The position numbers were made by a program, and so were the translations under genes. A model generated the notes under the pieces. The model saw only the letters and a program-made list of their open reading frames with translations. It searched no databases and had not been told where the DNA came from. A stretch of 64,000 bases of DNA from Streptomyces fradiae. Lineage in GTDB: Bacteria; Actinomycetota; Actinomycetes; Streptomycetales; Streptomycetaceae. Below, in pieces: positions 31,403 to 40,075 of this stretch. Location: assembly GCF_041270065.1 (NCBI RefSeq), contig NZ_CP065958.1:4402001-4466000 (forward strand), read 5' to 3'. Position 1 is the first letter of the stretch; each line of letters begins with the position of its first letter.

Positions 31403-32581
31403 GTGGAACTCGACACCCGTGCCGTGCACGTCTTCAACGAAGCGTTCCAGGAGGGCAGTTGGCCGCTCTCCGTGCCCCTCGTCCAGTCCTCCGCCTTCGC
31501 CTTCTCCTCCGCCGACGAGCTCGCCGAGGCCATGGCCGGACCCGACGGGCGGTACGTCTACAGCCGGCGCGGCAATCCGACCGTACGGGCCCTGGAGCAG
31601 ACCCTCGCCGGGCTCGAAGGGGGCGCCGGGGCCATCGCCTTCGCGTCCGGGATGGGCGCCATCAGCGGGGTGCTGCTCGCGCTGCTCAAGCCCGGGGACC
31701 GGGTGGTGGCGCAGCGCTGCCTGTACGGGGGGACGTACGCCGTCCTGTCCGACCTGGCCGCCCGCTACGGCATCCACGTCACGTACATCTCCGGTGATGA
31801 CGTCGCCGAATTCGAGGCGGCGGCGCAGCACCCGGCGACCCGGCTGCTCGTCCTGGAGACGATCGCCAACCCCACCGGGCAGGTGCCCGAGCTGCCCGGG
31901 CTGCTCGCCGCCGCCCGCCGGACCGGGGTGACGAGCGTCGTCGACAACTCCCTCGCCTCGCCCGTCCTGTGCCGGCCGCTGGAGCTGGGCGCGGACGTGG
32001 TCGTGCACTCCACCACCAAGTACCTCTCCGGCCACTCCGACGTCCTCGGTGGCGCCGCCGTCTTCGCCGACGACGCGCTGCGCCGCGCCGTCTGGCCGCG
32101 CACGGTCGAACTCGGCGCGTGCGCGGACCCGTTCGCCGCCTGGCTGACCCTGCGCGGGATACCGACCCTCCCGCTGCGGATGCGCGCGCACTGCGCGGGC
32201 GCCGCCGCGCTCGCCGAACGGCTCGCCGCCCGCCCCGACGTCACGGCCGTGCACTACCCGTGGCTGGCCGGCCATCCCTCGTACGCCACCGCCCGCAAGG
32301 TCCTCGCGGGCGGGGGCGGCGGTCTGCTGTCCTTCGAGCTCGCGGGCGGGCGGGAGGCCGGCCGGGCCTTCATCGAGGGCGTACGGGTCGCGAAGCTCGC
32401 GCTCTCCCTCGGCGGCGTGGAATCGCTGGTCACCCACCCCGCGTCCACCTCCCACCGCGAGCTGGACGCCGAGGCGCTGGCGGCCGCCGGGATCGCGCCG
32501 GGGCTCGTGCGGATGTCGGTCGGCATCGAGGACGTCGAGGACCTGTGGGCGGACATCCAACAGGCCCTCGACTGGGGGTGA
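31403..32581 (+). CDS. Trans-sulfuration-type PLP enzyme (cystathionine gamma-lyase/synthase or methionine gamma-lyase-like)
   Basis: 392 aa, GTG 31403 after GGAGAGG. PLP fold type I Cys/Met-metabolism family: YVYSRRGNPTVRALE, AFASGMGAISGVLLALLKPGD, VDNSLASPVLCRPLELGADVVVHSTTKYLSGHSD (Schiff-base lysine in TTKY) and SLGGVESLVTHPASTSH. It could supply or recycle homocysteine or cysteine, which would fit the methyl-cycle genes downstream. Its exact reaction cannot be settled by eye. It lies just before the strong promoter of the cluster and may be a flanking gene. Confidence 0.82.
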   Translation: MELDTRAVHVFNEAFQEGSWPLSVPLVQSSAFAFSSADELAEAMAGPDGRYVYSRRGNPTVRALEQTLAGLEGGAGAIAFASGMGAISGVLLALLKPGDRVVAQRCLYGGTYAVLSDLAARYGIHVTYISGDDVAEFEAAAQHPATRLLVLETIANPTGQVPELPGLLAAARRTGVTSVVDNSLASPVLCRPLELGADVVVHSTTKYLSGHSDVLGGAAVFADDALRRAVWPRTVELGACADPFAAWLTLRGIPTLPLRMRAHCAGAAALAERLAARPDVTAVHYPWLAGHPSYATARKVLAGGGGGLLSFELAGGREAGRAFIEGVRVAKLALSLGGVESLVTHPASTSHRELDAEALAAAGIAPGLVRMSVGIEDVEDLWADIQQALDWG

Positions 32582-32609
32582 TTCCCCGAGGATCGAAGCT
32601 TCTTTTGGG

Positions 32610-32639
32610 TTGACAAAATAAATGAGCGATTCGTAGATT
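32610..32639 (+). promoter_or_regulatory. Consensus-type promoter TTGACA-N18-TAGATT
   Basis: TTGACA (32610-32615) and TAGATT (32634-32639) with an 18-base A/T-rich spacer form a rare near-consensus housekeeping promoter, 46 bases before the MaoC start. It probably drives the first part of the biosynthetic operon. Confidence 0.65.
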
Positions 32640-32685
32640 GGGTGATGCCAGGAAACGACCACTCCTAGGTCAAGGAGGGCGCGAG

Positions 32686-33231
32686 ATGCGCTACTTCGAG
32701 GACTTCCGGCCCGGCGACGTCCACGAGCTGGGCACCGTCACCGTCACGGCGGAGGAGGTGCTGGAGTTCGGCAAGCGCTTCGACCCGCAGCCCTTCCACA
32801 CGGACCCCGAGCTCGCCGAGGAATCGCAGTTCGGCGGGCTGATCGCCAGCGGCTTCCACACGCAGGCGATGTTCATGCGCCGCTACGTCGACGGGCTGCT
32901 CGCCTACAGCGCCTGCATGGGCTCGCCCGGCATCGACGAGGTCCGCTATCTGCGTCCCGTACGCCCCGGCGACGTCCTCACGGCGCGCGTCGAGATCCTC
33001 GGCGCGACCCCGTCGCCGTTCAACCCCACCAGCGGCACCGTCAAGCCGCGCTGCACGCTGGTGGCCGCCGACGGGACGGCCGTGTTCAGCATGATCCTGC
33101 ACAGCATCTTCCGGCGCCGTCCCGCCGGGTCCGAGGCCGGTCATCTGTCGTCGATGCCCGCGGCCGCGGACCCCGCCGGGTGCTGCGGCGGTACGAGGAA
33201 GAGCGCGCCCGCAGCGGCCATGAGCGCCTGA
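32686..33231 (+). CDS. MaoC-like hot-dog dehydratase/hydratase
   Basis: 181 aa, ATG 32686 behind AAGGAGGG. It has the hydratase-2 catalytic pair D33/H38 in RFDPQPFHTDPE, and FGGLIASGFHTQAMFMR and VRYLRPVRPGD typical of MaoC proteins. These add or remove water across enoyl thioesters. The last 40 residues are an extra Ala/Gly/Cys tail (DPAGCCGG). First gene after the strong promoter; it probably acts on a thioester intermediate in the cluster. Confidence 0.85.
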   Translation: MRYFEDFRPGDVHELGTVTVTAEEVLEFGKRFDPQPFHTDPELAEESQFGGLIASGFHTQAMFMRRYVDGLLAYSACMGSPGIDEVRYLRPVRPGDVLTARVEILGATPSPFNPTSGTVKPRCTLVAADGTAVFSMILHSIFRRRPAGSEAGHLSSMPAAADPAGCCGGTRKSAPAAAMSA

Positions 33232-33304
33232 GGCGCCGACGGACCGTCCTCCGTCGGAGCCGGCCCCGAACACGGCCGTCCGAACACCCCCCACCTGCGA
33301 AACG

Positions 33305-33346
33305 ACCCTGAACCACCCTGAACCACTCTGAAACACCCCTGAATCC
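33305..33346 (+). repeat. Four tandem 10-base repeats (ACCCTGAACC)
   Basis: ACCCTGAACC, ACCCTGAACC, ACTCTGAAAC and ACCCCTGAATCC lie in line before the methyltransferase start at 33368. A repeat of one helical turn upstream of a gene suggests a binding site for an activator that lines up on one DNA face. Confidence 0.6.
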
Positions 33347-33367
33347 ACCAGTGAAGGGAGACCTCCC

Positions 33368-34213
33368 GTGGAGGCCGTATCCCGCACCGCCCAGTGGACC
33401 GCCGCCGCGCGCGCCCTGGAGACCGAGCGCGAGGACCGGCTGTTCGCCGATCCCTACGCGCGCACCGTCGCCGACCAGATCGGCTTCGAACTGCTCGAGC
33501 GCTACGCCGGCGGCGGCACCGTGCCGTTCCTCGCCATCCGCACCACCTACCTGGACCGCCAGATCGTCAGGACGGTCGAGGAGCGCGGCATCAAGCAGGT
33601 CGTCTTCCTCGCCGCCGGCATGGACACCCGCTTCTTCCGGCTGCCCTGGCCCGACGGCGTCACCGTCTACGAGCTCGACCGCCCGGCGCTGCTCGAGGCC
33701 AAGGCCGAGATGCTGGCCGAGGAGCCCGCGCCGGCCGGCCGTACCCGGATCACCGTCCCGGTCGACCTCACCCAGGACTGGACGGGACCGCTGAAGGAGG
33801 CCGGCTGGAAGAGCGAGGAGCCCGTCCTCTGGGTCGTCGAGGGACTGCTGTTCTTCCTGCCCGAGCAGGCCGTCCGCACCCTCATCTCGCTGCTCGCCGC
33901 GCACGCCGCCCCCGGCTCCGTGCTGCTCGGCGACGTCATCTCCAAGGCCGCCCTGGAGAACCCGCTCGCCCGCTCCTTCATGAACGCCCTGGCGGAGGAC
34001 GGCAACCCGTGGCTCTTCGGCACCGAGGAGCCCGAGGCGCTGCTCGACGCCTGCGGCTGGGCGGTGCGCGAGGTCAAGCAGCCGGGCGAGCCCGGCGCCG
34101 ACTTCGACCGCTGGCCCTACCCGGTGCCGGCCCGCTCCGTCCCGCGCGTCCCCCGTTCCTTCCTCTTCACCTGTGACCTCCCTTCGAGCAGCACGCAGGA
34201 GGCGGCCGCATGA
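33368..34213 (+). CDS. TIGR00027/LCMT-like SAM-dependent methyltransferase
   Basis: 281 aa, GTG 33368 after GAAGGGAG. The family marks are RTAQWTAAARALETEREDRLFADPYAR, VVFLAAGMDTRFFRL, VYELDRPALLEAK and LWVVEGLLFFLPEQAVRTL. Leucine-carboxyl-methyltransferase-type enzymes often O-methylate carboxylates or hydroxyls on secondary metabolites. It is translationally coupled to the second methyltransferase by ATGA, so two methylations of the pathway product are likely. Confidence 0.88.
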   Translation: MEAVSRTAQWTAAARALETEREDRLFADPYARTVADQIGFELLERYAGGGTVPFLAIRTTYLDRQIVRTVEERGIKQVVFLAAGMDTRFFRLPWPDGVTVYELDRPALLEAKAEMLAEEPAPAGRTRITVPVDLTQDWTGPLKEAGWKSEEPVLWVVEGLLFFLPEQAVRTLISLLAAHAAPGSVLLGDVISKAALENPLARSFMNALAEDGNPWLFGTEEPEALLDACGWAVREVKQPGEPGADFDRWPYPVPARSVPRVPRSFLFTCDLPSSSTQEAAA

Positions 34214-35253
34214 GCGCCCACGACTTCCACCAGAAGGTCATCACCGACGCCGGCGCGGCCGTACGCGGACTGACCGTCGCCCTCGGCGAGCGCCTCGGCC
34301 TCTACAAGGCCCTGGCCACCGAAGGCCCCCTCACCGCCGAGCAGCTCGCCGAGCGCACCGGCACCAATCCGCGCTACATCGAGGAGTGGCTGCACGCCCA
34401 GCTCTCCGCCGGGTACGTGGAGCGGCACCCGAGCTCGCTCACGTACACCCTGCCCGCCGACCACGTCGAGGTGCTCGCCGACCCGACCGCCGTCACGTAC
34501 GCCGCCGGCTTCTTCACCGCCCTGAAGGCGCTGTACGCCACCGAGGACCTGCTCGTCGAGGCGTACAGGACCGGCGACGGCGTCGGCTGGGCCGAGCACG
34601 ACGCGGCGCTCGACACCGGCATGGGCTCCTTCTTCCAGCCGACGTACGAGCACAAGCTCGTCCCGGACTGGCTGCCCGCGCTGCACGAGGTCACCGACAA
34701 GCTCGGCGCCGGCGGCACCGTCGCCGACGTCGGCTGCGGCGTCGGCCACACCACCCTGCTCATCGCGAAGGCCTTCCCGAACGCCACCGTCCACGGCTTC
34801 GACTACTCCGAGGAGGCCATCTCCATCGCGCGGCAGCTCGCCGAGGAGGCCGGCCTGTCCGACCGGGTCGTCTTCGACGTCGCCTCCGCCGACGACTACC
34901 CGGGCTCCGGCTACGACCTCGTCTGCTTCTTCAACGCCCTGCACGACATGGGCGACCCGGTCGCCGCCGCCCAGCACGTGCACAAGTCGCTGGACGCCGA
35001 CGGGACGTGGATGCTCGTCGAGTCGAACGTCTCGCCCGCCGACATCGACACCCAGACCCCCGCCGCCCGCATGTTCATGGCCCTGTCCGCCGTGATGTGC
35101 CTGCCCGTCGCGGTCGCCCAGCGCGGCCCGCACGCGCTCGGCAACCACTCCGGCGAGAAGGCCTTCCGTGCCATCGCCGAGGAGGCCGGCTTCACCCGCT
35201 GGCGCCGCGCCACCGAGACCCCGGTCAACGCGGTCTACGAAGTCCGGCCGTAA
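34210..35253 (+). CDS. Class I SAM-dependent methyltransferase with winged-helix N-terminus
   Basis: 347 aa, ATG overlapping the previous stop. N-terminal winged-helix (GLTVALGERLGLYKAL...TAEQLAERTGTNPRYIEEWLHAQLSAGYVER) of the Rv2258c-like group, then a Rossmann SAM domain with VADVGCGVGHTTLL, VHGFDYSEEAIS and YDLVCFFNALHDMGDP. Many relatives are O- or N-methyltransferases; the substrate is unknown. It shares its transcript with the diiron oxygenase gene 23 bases downstream. Confidence 0.88.
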   Translation: MSAHDFHQKVITDAGAAVRGLTVALGERLGLYKALATEGPLTAEQLAERTGTNPRYIEEWLHAQLSAGYVERHPSSLTYTLPADHVEVLADPTAVTYAAGFFTALKALYATEDLLVEAYRTGDGVGWAEHDAALDTGMGSFFQPTYEHKLVPDWLPALHEVTDKLGAGGTVADVGCGVGHTTLLIAKAFPNATVHGFDYSEEAISIARQLAEEAGLSDRVVFDVASADDYPGSGYDLVCFFNALHDMGDPVAAAQHVHKSLDADGTWMLVESNVSPADIDTQTPAARMFMALSAVMCLPVAVAQRGPHALGNHSGEKAFRAIAEEAGFTRWRRATETPVNAVYEVRP

Positions 35254-35276
35254 CCCCACTTCGAAGGGATCGCACG

Positions 35277-36167
35277 ATGGCCACCGCCGCCCTGCCCGTC
35301 ACCGACCGGTTCATGGAAGTCCTCGCCCGCCTCAGCGAGCGTTCCGTCGAGGACTACTACAACCCGTACCAGACCTTCCAGTGGCCCGAGACGCTGGAGG
35401 AGAACACGCTGTGGATGACGCCGGAACTGCTCAGCGTCTACGGCACCGAGCACTACGACACGCTCGGTGAGGAAACCATTCAGCGCCTGTCGAAGTGGGA
35501 GTCCGTCAACTTCTACAGCCTCAATGTGCACGGCATCCGCGAACTCCTCATCGAGGTCGTCGGCCGCATCCACATGCCCGGATTCGAGGTCCCCTCGGAC
35601 TTCTTCCACCACTTCATCGGCGAGGAGAACGAACACATGTGGTTCTTCTCCGAGTTCTGCCGGCGCTACGGCAACAAGATCTACGGCTCCGCCGCCATGA
35701 GCGCCGACTCCGCCTGGGAACCCGAGATCGAGAACTTCCTGGTCTTCACCCGCATCCTGTTCTTCGAGGAGCTGGTCGACCACTTCAACTCCCGGATGGC
35801 CAAGGACACTTCGCTCTGCCACACCATCCGCGAGGTCAACCGCATCCACCACCAGGACGAGTCCCGCCACATCGCCTTCGGCCGCGAGCTCGTCTCCCTC
35901 CTCTACACCCGCATGTGCCAGGCGGTCAGCGCCGACCGGGTCCGCGAGGTCGAGGCGTACCTCAAGCGGTACGTCGTCTACAGCATCAACTCCCTCTACA
36001 ACCCCCACGTGTACCGCGACGCCGGCATCGCCGACCCGCTCGGCCTGCGCAACTCGCTGATCGCCGACGAACGCCGCCGCGCCCACGAGCGCAAGGCCAT
36101 CCGCAAGCCGCTGTCCTTCTTCCAGAAGATCGGGATCTTCTCCGACGACACCCTGCCGGTCCTCTGA
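35277..36167 (+). CDS. AurF-like diiron oxygenase
   Basis: 296 aa, ATG 35277 after GAAGGG. Ferritin-like four-helix-bundle ligands of the AurF N-oxygenase family are visible: GEENEHMWFF (E117 and H120), FFEELVDHF, and HHQDESRHIAFGREL (ExxH pair). Known relatives (AurF, CmlI) oxidise arylamines to hydroxylamine or nitro compounds; others hydroxylate carrier-bound amino acids. It sits beside an amino acid:carrier-protein ligase and a carrier protein, so N-oxidation of a carrier-bound amino acid is a reasonable inference. Confidence 0.82.
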   Translation: MATAALPVTDRFMEVLARLSERSVEDYYNPYQTFQWPETLEENTLWMTPELLSVYGTEHYDTLGEETIQRLSKWESVNFYSLNVHGIRELLIEVVGRIHMPGFEVPSDFFHHFIGEENEHMWFFSEFCRRYGNKIYGSAAMSADSAWEPEIENFLVFTRILFFEELVDHFNSRMAKDTSLCHTIREVNRIHHQDESRHIAFGRELVSLLYTRMCQAVSADRVREVEAYLKRYVVYSINSLYNPHVYRDAGIADPLGLRNSLIADERRRAHERKAIRKPLSFFQKIGIFSDDTLPVL

Positions 36168-36200
36168 ACACCGGGACCCGCCCCGAGAGGTGAAGAGATC

Positions 36201-37133
36201 ATGACCGTGACGACCCCCGGGACGCAGCGATGCGTCGGGGAGACCAAGGGCGCGACACGGGGACTTCCCGTGCTCGGCCCCGAGGGGACGCGGCTGCTGC
36301 GCCTCCTCGACGACACCTTCGAGGGCTGGGGAGTGGCCGCGGGCGCCCGCCCGATGACCATGCCCCCGCTGCTGCCGGCCGCCGACCTGGCCCGGCTCGA
36401 CTACTACGACAACTTCCCCCACCAGGCCGTCGTCGCCGCCCCGCTCGACCTGGAGCGCCGCGCGACCGAGCCCTTCCACACCGACACCGGCTGCTTTCCG
36501 ACCGCCGCGCTCGAACCGGCCGCGCTCGGACTGCCCTCGGCGTCCTGCTACGCCGTCTATCTGACCCACCAGGGCACTCAGGTCGCCGACGACACCCTCG
36601 TCACGATCTGCTCCTGGTGCTTCCGCAAGGAGACCCACTACGAGGGGATGCGGCGCCAACTCGGCTTCCGCATGCGGGAGATCGTGGCCATCGGCGGGCG
36701 CGAGCACGCCGAGCAGCACCTCGCGGACTTCACCGCCCGGATTCAGGAGTTCGCCGCGGCGCTCGACCTGCCGCTGCGCAAGGAGGCCGCCTGCGACCCG
36801 TTCTTCGACAAGGGCGGCTCCAAGGCACTGCTGCAGCGGCTCACGCCGGTGAAGCACGAGTTCCTGTACGAGGACCTGGCGATCGCCTCGGTCAACACGC
36901 ACCGGAACTTCTTCGGCGACCGCTGCGACATCACCCTGGAGTCCTCCGGCGGGCCCGCCTTCACCAGCTGCGTCGCCTTCGGCCTGGAACGCTGGCTGTC
37001 GGCGCTGACCCGCCGGCACGGCAGCTGGGCGGCGGCGACCGAGGCGGTCCTCGAAGCGAACGCCCGCATGCGTACGGACGCGGACGCCCGCATGCGCACC
37101 GATGCGAGTCTCGCGGCCGGGCCGGTGATCTGA
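36201..37133 (+). CDS. Amino acid:[carrier protein] ligase (seryl-tRNA synthetase-like)
   Basis: 310 aa, ATG 36201 after GAGAGG. A truncated class II aminoacyl-tRNA synthetase catalytic core: motif 2 region CSWCFRKETHYEGMRRQLGFRMREIVAIG and motif 3 region TSCVAFGLERW. It has no tRNA-binding domain. In the characterised family these enzymes adenylate small amino acids such as glycine or alanine and load them on a dedicated carrier protein rather than tRNA. The carrier protein gene two positions downstream, of the matching type, supports this role. Confidence 0.85.
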   Translation: MTVTTPGTQRCVGETKGATRGLPVLGPEGTRLLRLLDDTFEGWGVAAGARPMTMPPLLPAADLARLDYYDNFPHQAVVAAPLDLERRATEPFHTDTGCFPTAALEPAALGLPSASCYAVYLTHQGTQVADDTLVTICSWCFRKETHYEGMRRQLGFRMREIVAIGGREHAEQHLADFTARIQEFAAALDLPLRKEAACDPFFDKGGSKALLQRLTPVKHEFLYEDLAIASVNTHRNFFGDRCDITLESSGGPAFTSCVAFGLERWLSALTRRHGSWAAATEAVLEANARMRTDADARMRTDASLAAGPVI

Positions 37134-37134
37134 C

Positions 37135-37596
37135 GTGCCGGCCCGTCCCGTGGCCCCGCCGGCGGGCGGCCTGGGCTGGGCGAACCTCGGCATGGACATC
37201 GTGTCCGTCAACCGTGTCCGCAGACTCCTCACGCAGTACGGGGAGAAGTTCTTCGAGCGGATGCTCACCCCCGGCGAACTCGACGACTGCCGCACGGCCG
37301 GCGGGCTCGACATCCTGAGCCTGTGCGGCCGGATCGCGGCCAAGGAAGCGGCCTTCAAGACGTTACGCGTCAGGGGCAGGTTCCTGCCCTGGACGGACAT
37401 CGTCGTGCGCCGCTCCGAAGGCGGCTGGCCGCTGGTGGAGCTGCGCGGACCCGCGGCCGGGATGGCCCAGGAGTCCGGCATCTCCGAGATCACCGTGTCC
37501 ATCAGCCACGACGTGGACTACGCGGTCGCGGTCGCCGCGCCGATCATCGCCCCCACCCCTCCCTCCGCCACCACCCCTTACGTAACCAGCAGCTAA
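37135..37596 (+). CDS. AcpS-type phosphopantetheinyl transferase
   Basis: 153 aa from GTG 37135, one base after the previous stop. Motifs GMDIVSVNRV, FERMLTPGELDDC, and the Mg/CoA-binding IAAKEAAFKTLR identify the 4'-phosphopantetheinyl transferase superfamily, AcpS class. It would activate the carrier protein encoded next. The C-terminal tail (IAPTPPSATTPYVTSS) is non-conserved. A dedicated PPTase inside the cluster is a good sign that the carrier protein is functional. Confidence 0.85.
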   Translation: MPARPVAPPAGGLGWANLGMDIVSVNRVRRLLTQYGEKFFERMLTPGELDDCRTAGGLDILSLCGRIAAKEAAFKTLRVRGRFLPWTDIVVRRSEGGWPLVELRGPAAGMAQESGISEITVSISHDVDYAVAVAAPIIAPTPPSATTPYVTSS

Positions 37597-37621
37597 TTAC
37601 GTGATCAGAAGGAGAAGCATC

Positions 37622-37867
37622 ATGGCCGACGGCCTGCAGACGGTGAAGAGCTGGATCCTCGAGCGGCACCCGGAGCGCGAGGACATCGCCCCCGACCTCG
37701 ACCTGATCGAGAACCGGCTCATCGACTCGCTGTCCTTCGTCGAGTTCGTCTTCCTGCTGGAGCAGGAGAGCGGCACCAGCATCCAGATGGAGACCCTGGA
37801 GGTCGACTCCATCCGGACCCTCGCCGCCATCGAGGAGCACTTCTTCAAGACGGCGGTGGAGGCATGA
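37622..37867 (+). CDS. Acyl/aminoacyl carrier protein
   Basis: 81 aa, ATG 37622 after AAGGAG. The phosphopantetheine serine is in [21 protein letters not shown], a motif typical of carrier proteins that pair with amino acid:carrier-protein ligases. It probably carries the amino acid while the diiron oxygenase and methyltransferases act. Its stop overlaps the start of metK by ATGA, which physically couples the tethering module to the methyl-cycle genes. Confidence 0.9.
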   Translation: MADGLQTVKSWILERHPEREDIAPDLDLIENRLIDSLSFVEFVFLLEQESGTSIQMETLEVDSIRTLAAIEEHFFKTAVEA

Positions 37868-39072
37868 GCCGCCGCCTGTTCACCTCGGAGTCCGTCACCG
37901 AGGGCCACCCCGACAAGATCGCGGACCGGATCAGCGACACGATCCTGGACGCGCTCCTCGCCCAGGACCCGCACTCCCGGGTCGCCGTCGAGACCCTGAT
38001 CACCACCGGCCAGGTGCACATCGCCGGCGAGGTCACCACCTCCGCGTACGCGCCGATGGCCCAGCTGGTGCGCGACGCGGTCCTCGACATCGGTTACGAC
38101 TCCTCCGCCAAGGGCTTCGACGGGGCGTCGTGCGGCGTGTCCGTGTCCATCGGCGCGCAGTCCCCGGACATCGCGCAGGGCGTCGACACGGCGTACGAGT
38201 CCCGCGTGGAGGGCGAGGGCGACGAGCTGGCGGCCCAGGGCGCCGGCGACCAGGGCCTGATGTTCGGCTACGCCTGCGCCGACACCGCCGAGCTCATGCC
38301 GCTGCCGATCGCGCTCGCGCACCGCCTGTCGCGCCGCCTGACCGAGGTCCGGAAGGACGGCACCGTGCCGTACCTCCGTCCCGACGGCAAGACGCAGGTC
38401 ACCATCGAGTACGACGGCGACCGGCCGGTCCGCCTCGACACGGTGGTCGTGTCCTCCCAGCACGCCGCCGACATATCCGTCGAGGGCCTGCTCGCCCCGG
38501 ACGTGCGCGAGCACGTCGTCGAGCACGTCCTGAAGCAGCTGGCCGAGGAGGGCGTGAGCCTGGAGTCCGACGGCTACCGGCTCCTGGTCAACCCGACCGG
38601 GCGCTTCGAGATCGGCGGCCCGATGGGCGACGCCGGCCTCACCGGCCGGAAGATCATCATCGACACGTACGGCGGCATGGCCCGGCACGGCGGCGGCGCC
38701 TTCTCCGGCAAGGACCCGTCGAAGGTCGACCGCAGCGCCGCGTACGCGATGCGCTGGGTGGCCAAGAACGTCGTCGCGGCCGGGCTCGCGAAGCGCTGCG
38801 AGGTGCAGGTCGCGTACGCCATCGGCAAGGCCGAGCCCGTCGGTCTCTTCGTCGAGACCTTCGGCACGGGCGCGCTGCCCGACGAGCGGATCCAGGAGGC
38901 CGTCAGCGAGGTCTTCGACCTGCGCCCGGCCGCGATCATCCGCGACCTCGACCTGAAGCGCCCCATCTACGCGGCCACGGCGACGTACGGGCACTTCGGC
39001 CGTGAGCTGCCGGAGTTCACCTGGGAGCGCACCGACCGAGTGGACGCGCTGAAGCGCGCGGCGGGGATCTGA
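37864..39072 (+). CDS. metK: S-adenosylmethionine synthetase
   Basis: 402 aa, full length. Conserved [14 protein letters not shown] (ATP-binding H15), [46 protein letters not shown] and [19 protein letters not shown] loops are all present. Makes SAM from methionine and ATP. Head of the methyl-cycle genes in this operon; probably an extra copy next to the housekeeping one elsewhere in the chromosome, which is inference. Confidence 0.97.
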   Translation: MSRRLFTSESVTEGHPDKIADRISDTILDALLAQDPHSRVAVETLITTGQVHIAGEVTTSAYAPMAQLVRDAVLDIGYDSSAKGFDGASCGVSVSIGAQSPDIAQGVDTAYESRVEGEGDELAAQGAGDQGLMFGYACADTAELMPLPIALAHRLSRRLTEVRKDGTVPYLRPDGKTQVTIEYDGDRPVRLDTVVVSSQHAADISVEGLLAPDVREHVVEHVLKQLAEEGVSLESDGYRLLVNPTGRFEIGGPMGDAGLTGRKIIIDTYGGMARHGGGAFSGKDPSKVDRSAAYAMRWVAKNVVAAGLAKRCEVQVAYAIGKAEPVGLFVETFGTGALPDERIQEAVSEVFDLRPAAIIRDLDLKRPIYAATATYGHFGRELPEFTWERTDRVDALKRAAGI

Positions 39073-39088
39073 GGGGAGCTGCGAAGAG

Positions 39089-40075
39089 ATGCGTATCGCT
39101 GTCACCGGATCCATCGCGACCGACCATCTGATGACCTTCCCCGGCTGGTTCAGCGAGCAGCTGATCGCCGACCGGCTCGACAAGGTCTCCCTGTCGTTCC
39201 TCGCCGACAACCTGGAGGTCAGGCGCGGCGGAGTGGCAGCGAACATCGCCTTCGGACTCGGCGTGCTCGGCCTGCGCCCGGTCCTCGTGGGCGCGGTCGG
39301 CGCCGACTTCGAGCCGTACCGGATCTGGCTGAAGGGCCACGGTGTGGACACTGACTCGGTGCGCGTCAGCGAGTCGCTCCACACCGCCAGATTCGTCTGT
39401 ACCACCGACCGGGCGCAGAACCAGATCGCCACCTTCTACGCCGGGGCGATGGCCGAGGCCCGCGAGATCGACCTGCGGGACGTCCTCGCCCGCACCGGGC
39501 GGCTCGACCTGGTGCTCGTCTCCCCGGACGACCCAGAGGCGATGCTGCGGCACGCCCGTACGTGCCGTGAGCTCGGCGTGCCCTTCGCCGCCGACCCGTC
39601 GCAGCAGCTGGCCCGGCTCGACGGCGGCCAGGTGCGGGAACTGGTGGACGGGGCGCGGTTCCTGTTCACCAACGAGTACGAGACCGCCCTGCTGTCGGAG
39701 AAGACCGGCTGGAGCGAGGCGGAGGTCCTGGCCCGGGTCGGGACGTGGGTCACCACCCACGGCGAGGCCGGTGTACGGGTACGGGGCGAGGGCCGGTCCC
39801 CGCTCGCCGTGCCGGCGGTGCCCGCGGTCGCGGGCGTGGTCGACCCGACGGGCGTCGGCGACGCCTTCCGGGCCGGCTTCCTCGCCGGAACGCTGTGGGG
39901 TGTGCCCGAGCGGTGCGCGGCCCAGCTGGGCTGCGCGGTCGCCGCGACCGTCCTCGACTATGTGGGGACGCAGGAGTACCGGCTGCACCGGGACACCCTC
40001 CTGGACCGGATCCGCACGACGTACGGCGTCGGCTGCACGGCGACGCTCGTCACCCATCTGAGGGGGCTGGCATGA
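39089..40075 (+). CDS. PfkB-family kinase, probable adenosine kinase
   Basis: 328 aa, ATG 39089. Ribokinase/PfkB signatures: VRRGGVAANIAFGLGVLGLRPVLVGAVGADF near the N-terminus and the catalytic DPTGVGDAFRAGFLAG near residue 255. In this context, between metK and metH, it most likely phosphorylates adenosine released by AhcY and so pulls SAH hydrolysis forward. Ribokinase or fructokinase activity is less likely. Its stop overlaps the metH start. Confidence 0.85.
   Translation: MRIAVTGSIATDHLMTFPGWFSEQLIADRLDKVSLSFLADNLEVRRGGVAANIAFGLGVLGLRPVLVGAVGADFEPYRIWLKGHGVDTDSVRVSESLHTARFVCTTDRAQNQIATFYAGAMAEAREIDLRDVLARTGRLDLVLVSPDDPEAMLRHARTCRELGVPFAADPSQQLARLDGGQVRELVDGARFLFTNEYETALLSEKTGWSEAEVLARVGTWVTTHGEAGVRVRGEGRSPLAVPAVPAVAGVVDPTGVGDAFRAGFLAGTLWGVPERCAAQLGCAVAATVLDYVGTQEYRLHRDTLLDRIRTTYGVGCTATLVTHLRGLA

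Noticed and set aside
29867-32662. 931-codon open frame on the minus strand
   Set aside because: It is the antisense shadow of the efflux and PLP genes; its Asp/Glu/Gly/Arg-rich composition is typical of reading high-G+C genes backwards.
37590-37864. SAM riboswitch before metK
   Set aside because: metK begins inside the carrier-protein stop codon; there is no leader RNA of suitable length.
40000-40072. Cobalamin riboswitch before metH
   Set aside because: The metH start overlaps the stop of the kinase gene, so no untranslated leader exists for a riboswitch.
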